Source: Centrapalus pauciflorus (taxonomy: Eukaryota > Streptophyta > Magnoliopsida > Asterales > Asteraceae). From it: a stretch of 64,000 nucleotides of DNA. The stretch lies in NCBI GenBank assembly GCA_020465985.1, contig JAANYP010007204.1, positions 65,199 to 129,198 on the forward strand, in the 5' to 3' direction. Positions 21,430-32,331 of the stretch are shown in pieces (within the stretch, counting starts at the first letter, position 1; the number at the start of each line of letters is the position of its first letter). Below the pieces are notes generated by a model, which worked only from the letters and a program-made list of their open reading frames with translations, had not been told where the DNA came from and searched no databases. The position numbers were made by a program, and so were the translations under genes.

Positions 21430-24400
21430 TCAGTTGTTAGTACCTCCAACTGACTTCTTGCCCCTCGCCCTCTTCCTTGTTCCAGCAGCTGCCCGATTGC
21501 TTCCACCACTTGCCACCTGCTCCACACCACTAACTTCAGTTTGTTGCACTTGACTGCTCCTATTCCTGCGTACTTGTGAAGGTTGAGATCCACCAGCTTC
21601 ATCTTGTCCTCTACAACTCCTTGAATTATGACCCTTTTTTTTGCATTTGGTACATGTTATGCCCTTCCATTTCCTTGAAAGCTTACCTCCTTAAACAAGT
21701 GAGTCCTTCCCAGCCTCTTGGCCTCTAATCTCATCATCCGTTCTCTTTCTCTTCTTCTTTGATCGTCCAACTTGTTTATGATGCAGTGGTGGTAGAAGTT
21801 GGGATGGGCATTGACTTTTTGGCCACATGCTTGGCCCCTTGATAGGATCAATCTTAAACTGATATGCATCTTTCCAAGTACTTAAATGATACGCAGGATG
21901 TACCCATTCTTCAGGCAAACCCACTTGTAGTCCATTGGCTGCCATATTGAACATGCTAGCCACTGCATGCTTACATGGCATACCAGTCAATTCCCACCTT
22001 ATGCATGAGCAAACTTTTTCCTTCATGTCTACAACACATTGATCCTGCCATGGTCCTTTAACCTGATACTTGTCACCTCCATTCCAAAGTACATTGTAAT
22101 CATTAGCTGCTTTCTTGATTGAATCAAACAATTTTGTAGCAGTTAGGGTTAAAGGACCATCTGCTTTCTCAATCACTTTGGATACATTCACTATTCTCTT
22201 CATGAGGTACTCCCTGATGTATTCAAGTGCAGTGATGATTGGTTTATCTCTACCTTCAACCAATTTGCTATTGAAACTCTCACATAAATTATTCAATAAT
22301 ATATCACAATGTGCTCTACCTGTATCACGGAAAACAACCTATGTACTTAGCTAACTATATTATAAATGATATGCTAGTGATGTAAAATACCATAATTAAA
22401 GGATAAATACCAGTGAAATGTGATCTGCTCCAGTGATGTGGTGCAATCTGTTTCAACCATTCATGAGCACCTGCATTGTACTCCTTGAGTTCATCCATAG
22501 TCTGCTGGAATTGTTGGACGGTTGATGATGTGGCACACTTCCAAATCAACTCTTTATAGGCTGCCCCTTTCCATTGTTGCTTCATATTTTCATGTATATG
22601 TCTTAGACAATACCTGTGTTCAGCAGCAAGGAACACCTTTGCAAGTGCTGGGATTATACCCTACCAAATATACAACATAAATAAAGTATTAAATAATTAA
22701 ATCATTAAACCCAGTAACAATAAAACAATAATCAATTGAACCCAATACCTTTTGTCTGTCAGAGATGAAGGTGAAGTTTGAGTTGGGTGCCAAATCAAGG
22801 TCATCACCAAGGCATTCTAAGAACCACTCCCATGAATTCATATTTTCAGCCTCAACGATTGCATAAGCAACAGGATATATACCATTATTAGCATCCACCC
22901 CCACAGCAGTCAAAATTTGTCCTGGGTATGGTCCCTTCATAAAAGCTTCATCCAACCCTAGCAACTCCCTTAACCCAGCTTTAAACCCCTTCTTCAATGC
23001 ACCAAGACAAATGTATATTCTTTTGAATATCCTTGTGCTCACATGTGGGTTGGGTTCACTTTGCACTTGTAATTTAACTGTAGTGTCTGGGTTTGTGTTC
23101 TGAAGCTCCAGTACGTAGTCCCTAAGCACTGAATACTGTTCTTGATAATCTCCTCTAACCTTGTTCATTGCAATTGCCTTTGCCCTAAAAACCTTCATCT
23201 TAGACATGCCCAACTCATATTTCCTTTGAAGCTGTTCTTGGAGAGCTTTAACAGGGATGTCAGGATTCTCCATTACTATTTCTGCAATTTGTTGAGATAA
23301 ATAAGTGGATGTGTAGGCTTGTATCTCTCTTTTTTGCAGACACTTATGTTCCTCAATGAATGTTTTCACCATCCAAGAGTCATCATCTGTTGACTTGGAA
23401 ACATGTAAGACCCAATGACATTTTTGAGGGTCCACTTCCTTACTTGAAAGGACTTGTTTACCCTTACTGGCCTCCCCTTTACGTTTACCTTTACTGCTCT
23501 CCCCTTTACTTTTACCCTTACTGCTCTCCCCTTGACTTTTACCCATTGTGTCTCCAGAATTAAAGACAGGAATACTGCCTTGGCACGTGGCCCTCACCCT
23601 TACTTTATCATTCTTTACTATCACTAAATCTCTTCTAGTCTCCATTGCATGGTGTCGAATTAAATCCTTTACCTGCTTTGCACTACCAAACAGTTGACCA
23701 ACATAAAAGTGAGTCTTCAACAGCACATTACCATCTCTGTTTTAAGTATTCTTAACTGCTTTAGCTTCTTTTTCCTTGTACTGTCACTTTGGTCCTCGGA
23801 TCCAGAAGCACTATCAAACTCATCAAAGTCCATTCCTTCAATATTTTCACTAACTTCACCCTCAATTTGTTCAACTGAACCTTTTTCTACCCATTCAGCA
23901 TCTCTGTCAACATTCAAATTGAAGTCCCTCATGTCTACTTCCACATCAGTTACAACATTCTCCTCATCCACAATTAAATCCTCATCACTATCTTCCTTGT
24001 CATTTGGATCCTCTTGATCATCTAAATTTTGAGTGACATCTCTCACCCACTCTTCATTGAAGTTACTATCAAAGAAAGGATCAAAATCCTCCAAATGTGT
24101 TTGTTCTACCACTTCAGTTGTATCCAAGTTACTATCTATAACTTGTTGCACGAATCCACTTGGGTTCTCTTGTTCCAATCCAGTAGTATCTACCATGTAT
24201 TCATTCCCAAAAGAAGTATCAAATTGAGGGTCATCTAATGTCATGCCAGGGACCATCTCATTTAAATCAATACCACCATGCCATATCTCAGATTCATTCC
24301 CATGTGCACTACTATGCCCCATCACATTCAAATCATTACCACCCTGCCATATCTCAGGTTCGTTCCCATGTGTACTACCCTGGACCATCTCATTTTCATT

Positions 24401-24802
24401 TCCATGTGTACTACCCTGCCCCGTCTCACATTCTATTGCACTACATTGGCCAACAGGAGTCTGCTCAATCCATTCCAACATTAACGTTCTCTTAGCACTT
24501 CCTGTACTACTCTGCCCCATCCTATTTTTGGTCTCACTTTCATCATTAATCTCTTTGATAATAACAGAGGATTTACTTGGTGAGATGAAAAAACTATGCA
24601 CTTTTGTCTTTCCATGTTCGGTGTATACATTAATGACCTTGTGCTTAGGAACATATTTTATCATATTCAACACATCATAATCACTGGCTAATGAAAACAG
24701 ACCAAAATCTAAGTCTGAATCAGGCTTTTTAAAATGGAGATAAAAATTGTCAATTTTCTTTAAATATTTTAAAAGACATATTTTATTGGTAAAATTGTTT
24801 AT
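21430..24802 (-). pseudogene. MULE transposase (MuDR family), four recognisable coding segments, damaged
   Basis: Segments run right to left: 24802-about 23727; about 23726-22749; 22660-22411; 22319-21430, with GT-AG introns 22661-22748 (88 bp) and 22320-22410 (91 bp). The first carries a PB1-like N-terminal block (YDVLNMIKYVPKHKV) and an acidic linker. The second holds the MuDR DNA-binding region, interrupted by a Lys/Ser/Gly-rich repeat, and the DDE domain (LDEAFMKGPYPGQ, then FISDRQK). The third has the C...H motif (YCLRHIHEN) and the fourth NNLCESFN, a SWIM finger (CSCIRWELTGMPCKH) and a CCHC knuckle. Damage seen: no start codon before 24673 and a stop at 24805; a frame change near 23717-23726; and a TAA at 21693-21691 that cuts off the knuckle. 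About 930 residues are encoded before that stop. The frame change could also be an unrecognised intron. Confidence 0.8.
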
Positions 24803-24871
24803 TTAGAAAATTGACATTTTAAATAAAGTTTATTTATTTCTGGAATGGTGTTTCTATAGAATAATAGTTAA

Positions 24872-24905
24872 CTAGTTTTTTTCACACGGGCGGTGCCCGG
24901 ATTTA
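24872..24905 (-). mobile_element. Helitron 3' terminus (hairpin and CTAG)
   Basis: On the minus strand a CGGGC-ACC-GCCCG hairpin is followed by 11 nt and CTAG, then T. This fits the Helitron rule: short hairpin, CTRR end, insertion between A and T. The element would extend rightwards; its 5' TC end was not recognised before the Gypsy at 25767, and no Rep/helicase ORF is present, so it is nonautonomous or truncated. Confidence 0.6.
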
Positions 24906-25766
24906 TTGTAAAAAAATTTAAATTCTTGTATATCAGCAAAAGTAAAAGAACAAAATAATCAACTAAGTCAGCATACATGTATAACTATTTTCATTCGGAA
25001 TATGTTTTTAAATGCATGGTAATTTGAAGTACATTAACATAAAATAAATGTAAAACATCTATATATAACAATTAAATAAATATAAGGGCAACAATTGATA
25101 ATGCAAATATCAAGATCATATAACCAAAATATATAAAAATATAGTATATTGTAATAATCTATAAATATTAAATAATAATTATTATCTATAAATAATAATT
25201 AATATGTAAAATAATTGACAATTTTTATCTCCTAAAGAGATCACATGGATTTACATCAATGTACAAATTGGATTTTACATTATTTTAATTAATTTTTAAT
25301 TTAATGTAAACTTATATCGATGCTAATTTGCTTTTCCATATAAATCCTTACAAAATCGTTTATTACTGTACATATATACCATAGTAACAAATGTAGATTT
25401 TAGTATATCTTAATATGATATAGAAAGATATTTAAAATGCTGGTTGTTTGTAATCCATGTAATAATGAAAGCATTATGATTAGTTTAGAAAATTCTCACA
25501 TACAATTTAAAATTACACATAGAAAATGGTAATTTATCCATTAATTTTAAGTTATGCAATAATGAAAGCCTTGTTTTTGTAGCCACACCGTGATCTAGAC
25601 GTTTGAGTATGCATACAACGTAAGGTTCGTCAGTGATGATTCTCGCAGTGTACGGTTATGTACCACAAGTCGTCAGTTCATCATGTTTCATAACCTTCAG
25701 TAACTGTTGCAGCATTAGAAGCCGACTGATGTTCATCTTGCGTAGGAGCATTTGAGTTACGGTTGG
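24906..25766. other. AT-rich region without recognised gene
   Basis: Probably interior of the Helitron-like element up to some point. 25590-25766 is noticeably richer in G and C than its surroundings but contains no long ORF. gttgg at 25762-25766 is the left target-site sequence of the next Gypsy. Confidence 0.4.
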
Positions 25767-27974
25767 TGTAACATCCTCAGATTTTAATTATTATGATTGA
25801 GGTTTAATTAGTTAAAATTGTTGAATTATTTAAGTTAAATTGGTACTGATTTTTGGATAAATTATAAAATGGGTTGATTTATTTAGAAATTAAGAAATTT
25901 CAATTTATTTAAGTAAATTAAATTATTAAGTGAAAATAATTATTAAGGAAAATAAAATAAAGATAGAATCCTTTATTTTATAAAATCAGTATTTTATGGA
26001 ACCGGATAGGTAGAGGGGTGAAATGTGCCAATGTTGGAAATTTGGAATAAATGGGATGAAAGATCAATTTTTGTCTTTCATTTCCACCAAGCATTTTCTC
26101 TCTCTAGAACTCTCTCTCGGCTCCCTCTCTCTCTAGAAATTCGAAGATCATCAAATCTGGATTATTGAAGCTGAAAATCTGAAACAAGATTGCTAGGAAG
26201 GGACTATAACATCTGCAATCATCGAATTAAGGTAAATGTCTCTTTAAATTCTAATTTGGAACATTTTGGGTTCGGTTTTTATGAAATTCGAATTTAAAGA
26301 TTTAAGTTGCAAACCTGAATGCATGTATGATATTATTATGGATTAGTATCAATCTAGTGTTTATGAAGCTACATATTAAATTTCAGCTTCTGATTTAAAG
26401 TAAAAGTATGATTTTTGGGATTTTTAGTGTGTCCTATGTATGTATGTTTGAAAATGATGGAAAAATGGTCAAATAGGATCTGAGATGATACATAAATGTG
26501 ATAATATTAGTGTTAAAATGATGGGAATGAAGTGTCTTAAAGTTGGCAGAAATTATATCATACCAGGAAATAAGTATAAACATGACTTAGAATTAAAATC
26601 TGGAAAATGAATAAAAGTAAGAACAAATTCGAATGGTTCAAAATTCAGTTATGTTCGAGTTTATGTTATTTTCGAATTTGGCACCTTTTCGAATTTAGTT
26701 ACTTCGAATTTATCCAAAACAGTAAAATAAATTCTAAGTGTGGGAATCCGGATGGGGTCCGAATTCGGATGGGGACCGAATTCGGATATGGTCCGAAATT
26801 GGTTTAGGTTCGAACCTGAGTTGGGTTCGAACTTAGTTGTGGTTCGAATTTAAGAGTTCGAACTTAGTTGTGGTTCGAATTTAATGGTTCGAGTTTGATA
26901 TGATTCGAATTTAGCTATGGTCCGAAATAGGATTCGAACTTATCTTTAATCCGAGATGGGGGTCCGAATTCGGGTGGGGTCCGAATTCGGACATGGATCC
27001 GAATTGGGGATCAAATATTGCAAGAATTATAAATTTTGCTTTTATGAAATTAAACAGCTATTGACACAATGGTTTGATATAACTGACTTACAGGTCCCTT
27101 GTGGTGTTGTTTAACCCACAGTGGGGTACTTTGTGGATCCGGTTGAAAGCCCGAGGATAAATAATTATTGATTAAAGTTTAATAACGCACCCACTGTGAG
27201 TACATTAGATTTCGCATGCTTATATCTGATTTATGTTAGCTTTGCCTGCTGAGACATGTTGCTTCATTTATCACTTGGAATTCTACTAACTTGCGTAGAT
27301 TTATATGCACATTCATACTTGTTGCATGTCCGTTCGTTTGTTGTGCATCTAGTGATGGACCGGTGGGTCGCATCAATTACTCCGCTGTTACTGCGCTATA
27401 TGACCCGGAGTTGATCCCTCCGAGGTTCTGGTAGGCAGTAAGTCATCCCCGATGGCATGGTTGTCTCAGATGGTGTGTTTTTATGCCGAGCTTTGGGCTC
27501 GAAGGAGCTGCGGCTCTTGTTCCGTACTTGGTGTACGAAGAGGGTATACGATGTTTATCATCGGTGTTACTCTTGGGGCTTTATAAAGATTTATAAAATG
27601 CGTAAATCTGTGTATTCACTAAGCATTCGCTTATCCCTCAGTTGTTTATTTTTACAGGAAAAGGGAAGTCTGCTGCAGGACCTTCTAGTTAGGTCGTTGT
27701 GAAGTTCTTGGAAGATATCTACTACTCAATCGGTAATTGTGCTTTGGGACAATGTTGTAATATATTCTGGATGTTGTAATATTGAATTGAGTATGTAGAC
27801 TTAGATTTGGTACCTTGTAGCACCGTAGGGTGTTTGACACTGTTGTATTACTTTATTTATGTATTTTAATGCTTCCGCACTTTAACTAAATTATCAGATC
27901 ATTATGTATTTGTATGTTGGAGATTAAATCCTGGGTGTCTTGTAATTGGTGGTTAATGTGGCAAGGGTGTCACA
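25767..27974 (+). repeat. 5' LTR of Gypsy #1 (2208 bp)
   Basis: It starts TGTAACATCC and ends GGTGTCACA just before the primer site. It contains a CT-rich tract (26096-26142), a TTCGG/TTCGAA motif array (26630-27005) and the CACTAAGC...TTTACAGG block (27617-27660). A roughly 18-bp CT-rich segment near 26117 is absent from the 3' LTR. Confidence 0.9.
26630..27005 (+). repeat. TTCGG/TTCGAA motif array in the 5' LTR of Gypsy #1
   Basis: More than fifteen short motifs of the types GGTCCGAATTCGGAT and GGTTCGAATTTA alternate, including a self-complementary CCGAATTCGG core. They lie about 860-1240 bp from the LTR start; the same array is at about 44520-44915 in the 3' LTR. Confidence 0.85.
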
Positions 27975-27979
27975 TGGTA

Positions 27980-27991
27980 TGGTATCAGAGC
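27980..27991 (+). promoter_or_regulatory. Primer binding site of Gypsy #1 (tRNA-iMet)
   Basis: TGGTATCAGAGC, a perfect match to the complement of the initiator tRNA-Met 3' end, 5 bp after the 5' LTR. Confidence 0.9.
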
Positions 27992-28192
27992 AGTAGTTTG
28001 AGATTGAAGTGTCCGTGAGGTCTTGGTCTCAAACATTAAGTGATGATATGTAGTGATTTTAAGTAATGATCTGAACTAAGATAGGTTACGATCTAGTAAT
28101 CATAGGAGATTGACTTTCATACGGGACAATGGATGGTGTCTTTAAATAAATGACATGTTACTAAACAAGTTATATGTTTCATATTTCAGAAC

Positions 28193-29363
28193 ATGTCTGG
28201 AGGAGGAATGACAACTGAAGAAACAAGGAATATGATGCTAGCCTTGATGGCTGAGCAAAATCAAATGATTCAAGACCAGTTTCGGGCTCGAGATGAGGCC
28301 GAAGCTAAGAGAAGGGAGGATAAGAGAAAGAACAAGGAAAAAGAAGGGCAATAATGATGAACAAGATGACAACACTGGGTCATCTAACAAACCCAAAGGT
28401 TGTCGTTTTAAGGATTTCAAAGGAAATGGTGTTGTGGAGTTTAATGGATTGGGGGACGCTGTTGCCGCACTTGAATGGATAACGGAAACCGAACGGACAT
28501 TCCGAATCAGCGACTATGCTGAGAAGGACATGGTTCGGTATGCTACTTCTATGTTCACGAACGATGCGATTATGTGGTGGAACGCTATGGTGAATGCTTT
28601 GACATTGGAAAAGGTTTCCGTAATGACTTGGGCTGAGTTCACAGACTTATTCACTCAGCAGTACTGTCCGGTTGATGAGCGCCGAAGACTGGAGGCAAAG
28701 TTTATGGCTTTGATGCAGGGGACTAAGACTGTGTCCCAATATGCTGTGGAGTTCACGAGGCTGAGTCTGTTTGCGCCTCATCAAGTTGATACTGAAGAAA
28801 GAAAAGTAACCAGGTTCGAGGTTGGTCTGGATATTGAGATCAGGAGAGTTACGAGTAACGTTCGCTATCCTACATTTGCTGGTCTACTTGAGGCTGCCAG
28901 AAATGTAGAACAAATTCTGAATATGTCGGGATATTCGATTGGGTCTGCTGCTGCTGCTACTAATCCGACACAGCCGTCACCGCCGAAGCGCCAGCGTGAG
29001 GGAGGATACTCGTGATCTTCCCGATCGTCACAGTATTCACCTCAGCAGTCTTATCGCCAATCATCTGGGTCTTCTGGTAGTGCTCGTGCCTATTCCATCA
29101 ACACCGAGCCACAATATTGCAATAAGTGTCATCTGGAACACTTTGGCAAGTGCACTAATGGACGCGCTTGTTTTTGCTGTGGAGAATTGGGCCATTTTCA
29201 GAGCGAGTGTCCACGAAAAGCCGATGCTTGCTATAAGTGTGGGGTATGGAGACACTATAGTAGGAACTGTAGGAAGAATGCTCCAGCAGCTGCTGCTCCA
29301 TCATCGACCCGATCATCTGGAGGATCAAGTGGTGGTTCAGTCAGCCGCCGGAACCAGCCATAG
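28193..29363 (+). pseudogene. gag of Gypsy #1, broken
   Basis: The ATG at 28193 opens a helical, glutamine- and charge-rich N-terminus (MSGGGMTTEETRN) that is the counterpart of the start of Gypsy #2 gag. The frame is lost by an indel near 28338-28352 and resumes in the frame open from 28293. The capsid part contains the retrotransposon gag signature (WWNAM, WAEFTDLFTQQYCP, KTVSQYAVEFTRLS). A TGA at 29013-29015 interrupts it. The same frame then encodes three Cys/His knuckles: CNKCHLEHFGKC, CFCCGELGHFQSEC and CYKCGVWRHYSRNC. A TAG at 29361-29363 follows. TGA (from CGA) and TAG (from CAG) both fit C-to-T change. Confidence 0.85.
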
Positions 29364-30617
29364 AGGGCACCAGCTCTTGCATTTCAAATTACGGCAGAGT
29401 AGGCTAGGGAAAACCCGGAGGTGGTTACGGGTACGTTTATTGTAAATTCCTTGCCTGCACGAGTTCTTTTTGATGCGGGTGCCAACCGGTCCTTTGTGTC
29501 TACTGTTTTTGCACAACGACTTGTCATGCCACTGTCTAGATTATCTGCTGTACTTGACATAGAAACTGCTAGCAACACTCTAGTCAAAGTAGATCACGTA
29601 TACCGTAACTGCACATTAGTGATGGAAGATGTAGTCTTCAATTTGGACCTGATTCCAATCGAATTTAGTGAGTTTGATGTGATAGTCGGGATGGACTGGT
29701 TGATTGAGAATGAAGCCCATATAGTGTGTAAGAAGCTAATGATAAAGATAACTACTCCGGAGGGGCGTGAGATCTGTATATACGGGGATAGGAGAAGTGG
29801 GGATCTGTGTTTACTGACCATTGCAAAAGCTCGAAAGCTTGTTGCAAAGGGGTGTGACGCCTATCTGGCATATGCTATTGATGCCAAGGCTGAGAAGAAG
29901 ACTTTGGCCGATGTGCCTGTTGTTTCACAATTCCCGGATGTGTTTCCGGAAGACTTGTTTGGCGTGCCGCCTGAGAGACAAGTGGAATTCCATATTGACT
30001 TGATCCCCGGAGCTGCACCGGTAGCTCGCTCTCCGTATCGCCTCGCTCCTACAGAGATGCAAGAGATGATGAAACAACTCCTGGAGTTGTTGGATAAGGG
30101 CTTCATTCGACCGAGTTCATCACCGTGGGGAGCTCCGGTATTGTTTGTAAAGAAGAAAGATGGCACAATGCGAATGTGCATTGATTACCGGGAGCTGAAT
30201 AAGCTGACTATTAAGAACAAGTATCCGCTGCCGAGGATAGATGACTTGTTTGATCAACTACATGGGGCTAGTGTGTTCTCCAAGATTGATTTGAGGTCGG
30301 GGTACCATCAGTTGAAGGTACGAGAAGAAGATGTGCCTAAGACAGCATTTAGGACACGTTATGGGCATTATGAGTTTTTGGTTATGCCTTTCGGGTTAAC
30401 CAATGCCCCGGCTGTCTTTATGGATTTAACGAATAGAGTGTGCAGACCGATGTTGGACAAGTCTGTAATCGTGTTTATTGATGACATTCTAGTGTACTCG
30501 AAGTCTGAGGCCGAACATGCTGATCATCTATCAGAATTGTTAGAATTATTAAGGAAAGAGAAGTTGTATGCCAAGTTCTCAAAATGTGAGTTTGGCTGCA
30601 ACAGATACAATTTCTAG
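29364..30617 (+). pseudogene. Protease and reverse transcriptase (N-terminal part) of Gypsy #1
   Basis: The frame continues from gag; a further TAG lies at about 29399-29401, after which it is open for 398 residues (29421-30617). The aspartic protease active site reads LFDAGAN, where DSG/DTG is usual, so the catalytic Asp is kept but the Ser/Thr is Ala. The RT follows, with KKKDGTMRMCIDYRELN, the SKIDLRSGYHQ block and the catalytic FIDDIL at about 30475. At about 30590 one T seems missing from a run of four, which shifts the frame and ends the ORF a few codons later. This pol cannot give full-length RT without that base. Confidence 0.9.
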
Positions 30618-31533
30618 GACATGTGATTTCGGGGGCTGGGATTTCTGTAGATCCAACCAAAGTTGAAGCGATAAAGAACTGGGAACCGCCTCAATCAGCT
30701 ACAGAAATCAGGAGTTTTCTTGGATTGGCGGGGTATTATAGGAGGTTTATTAAGAATTTTTCAAAAGTTGCAGTTCATCTGACTGCATTAACAAAGAAGA
30801 ATGCACCATTTGTTTGGGAAGCCGTGCAACAAGAAGCATTTGAAATATTGAAGAAGACATTAAGCGAAGCACCGATACTTGCTCTACCGGAGGGCAATGA
30901 GGATTTTGTAGTATACACGGACGCTTCGAGGTTGGGATTAGGTGTTGTACTGATGCAGCGTGGAAAGGTTATAGCATATGCATCGAGACAGCTAAAGCAA
31001 CATGAGAAGAATTATTCGACTCATGATTTGGAGTTGATCGCAGTTACATTTGCTTTGAAGTTATGGAGTCACTATCTGTATGAGACTAAGTGTCAACTCT
31101 ACACGGACCATAAGAGTTTGAAGTACATTTTCAGCCAGAAAGAACTTAATATGAGACAGCGTAGGTCGATGGAACTTATAAAGGATTATGATTGCGAAAT
31201 CCTTTATCACCCCGGGAAGGCTAACGTAGTAGCCGATGCTTTGAGCCGCAAAGCTTATTCTAAGGACTGCTGCTACATGATGACGTCTACCATGTTAACG
31301 TCTACCATTATAAATGACGTTAAGGCCGCTCAGGAAGAAGCCTTGAAAGATGAAAATGTTGGTGCTGAGAATATAAGAGTACAAATAAAGAATATGGAAA
31401 CAAGTGAATCAGGTTTAAAAGGGATTTATGGAAGGATCTGGGTGCCAAAGTTTGGGGGCATGAGAAAAATAATCATTGAAGAAGCGCATCAGTCTAAGTT
31501 TTCTGTACATCCTGAAAGCACAAAGATGTACAA
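30618..31533 (+). pseudogene. RT C-terminal part, RNase H and start of integrase of Gypsy #1
   Basis: The reading frame is two bases off the previous ORF and open from at least 30623. It contains the RT connection (PPQSATEIRSFLGLAGYYRR), then an RNase H of the retrotransposon type with VVYTDASRLGLG, the HDLELIAV motif and NVVADALSRK. The integrase HHCC finger begins at EEAHQSKFSVHPES. The Copia insertion cuts the gene at 31533, inside the finger after KMYN. The target duplication tacaa covers the broken codons. Confidence 0.9.
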
Positions 31534-32230
31534 TGTCAGGATCTGAAAATTATGAAAATTATGAATAACCAAGATTAACTGATTTGAATTTATCAGAGTA
31601 TAAATCAATAATCTTGCTTTGAATCAAAGTTTAATTAAGAAGTTTGCGGAATAACACTTAATTATTTTAACAAAAACTTTCAGAATCAATAAAGCATAAA
31701 ACATAAGAAGTAATCAAGACTGTTTGTATTGCTGAATTCACTGATTACAATCACCTCTAATCTGTTTTGATTAGACGAAGAACACAGACTGTTCTTAGGG
31801 TTTTACAACCTTAGAGGCTTAAGAAAACTTAACAATAAAGCAATTACAGACTCAAAAATATGCAGAAAACTTCTCTCTCTATGCATATGCATATATCTTC
31901 TATACAATATTCTGTCTATTTATATTGCTTTATGGACGTGTTTCCTTGAAGGACTATGACTTCTCTGATAGTAGATATGCTGGAATCTTCGTGTAGATAT
32001 CTTCCCTGAAAATCAGCACATTCTGTTTATGAAACTGTTGAGCAGCTTGAATGACTTGGCAGCATGAACTGAGTAGCTTGAGTTGTTTTGCTCTGGCAGC
32101 TTGAACTTTTACACTGGCAGCTCGAGTTTCTTCAACTAGCAGCATGAACTTTGTTCTTACTTGAAAAATCTACTAACAGTCTGAGAAGTCTAAACTAACA
32201 GCTTGAGTATACTTAAACTATTTCCCAACA
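31534..32230 (-). repeat. 3' LTR of the Sirevirus
   Basis: Bounded by TGTCAGGATC and TTCCCAACA (plus strand), 697 bp. It differs from the 5' LTR by C/T near 31987 and T/A near 32161. It carries at least six CAGCTTGA/CAGCATGA-like motifs in 32038-32205. Confidence 0.95.
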
Positions 32231-32245
32231 ATCTCCCCCTAACTT
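32231..32245 (-). promoter_or_regulatory. Polypurine tract of the Sirevirus
   Basis: The complement of atctccccctaactt, a G-rich purine run, directly upstream of the 3' LTR on the element's strand. A further PPT-like run lies at 35491-35502, between pol and the accessory ORF. Confidence 0.85.
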
Positions 32246-32331
32246 AAATTCTTTATACAAGACTTTAAGTTCTATACAAATAAGGAAATGAAAAAGTAAA
32301 CTGTTATATACAAACCAAGGCTTTCAAAAAC

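Larger units (their letters stand above)
20242..24802. mobile_element. MULE with transposase and accessory GRF zinc-finger gene; right end not found
   Basis: A left terminal sequence GGGTAAATTACAAATTTGGT begins at 20242, and two genes inside point at each other. I could not find the inverted copy of the left TIR to the right of the transposase, whose N-terminal part also looks missing. The right end has probably been lost or replaced, and a Helitron-type terminus lies at 24872. The right coordinate given is only the last position of recognisable transposase frame. Confidence 0.65.

Noticed and set aside
22689..24673. Plus-strand ORFs opposite the MULE transposase (23360-23563, 23694-24017, 24029-24495 and others)
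   Set aside because: They are antisense shadows of the transposase exons with low-complexity Ser/His/Pro translations.
25590..25766. GC-richer block before Gypsy #1, considered as a host exon or tRNA
   Set aside because: No long ORF, no splice-flanked coding pattern and no cloverleaf that I could recognise.
27457..27702. 81-residue ORF present in both LTRs of Gypsy #1 (also 45349-45594)
   Set aside because: It lies inside the LTR across the conserved CACTAAGC block; conservation follows from LTR identity, not from coding.
28939..29445. 168-residue plus ORF overlapping Gypsy #1 gag
   Set aside because: It is in the wrong frame; the in-frame translation carries the three Cys/His knuckles despite stops.
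31954..32145. 63-residue ORF repeated in both Sirevirus LTRs (also 42148-42339)
   Set aside because: It is short, lies wholly inside the LTR and reads through the CAGCTTGA-type repeats; no start context or known similarity.
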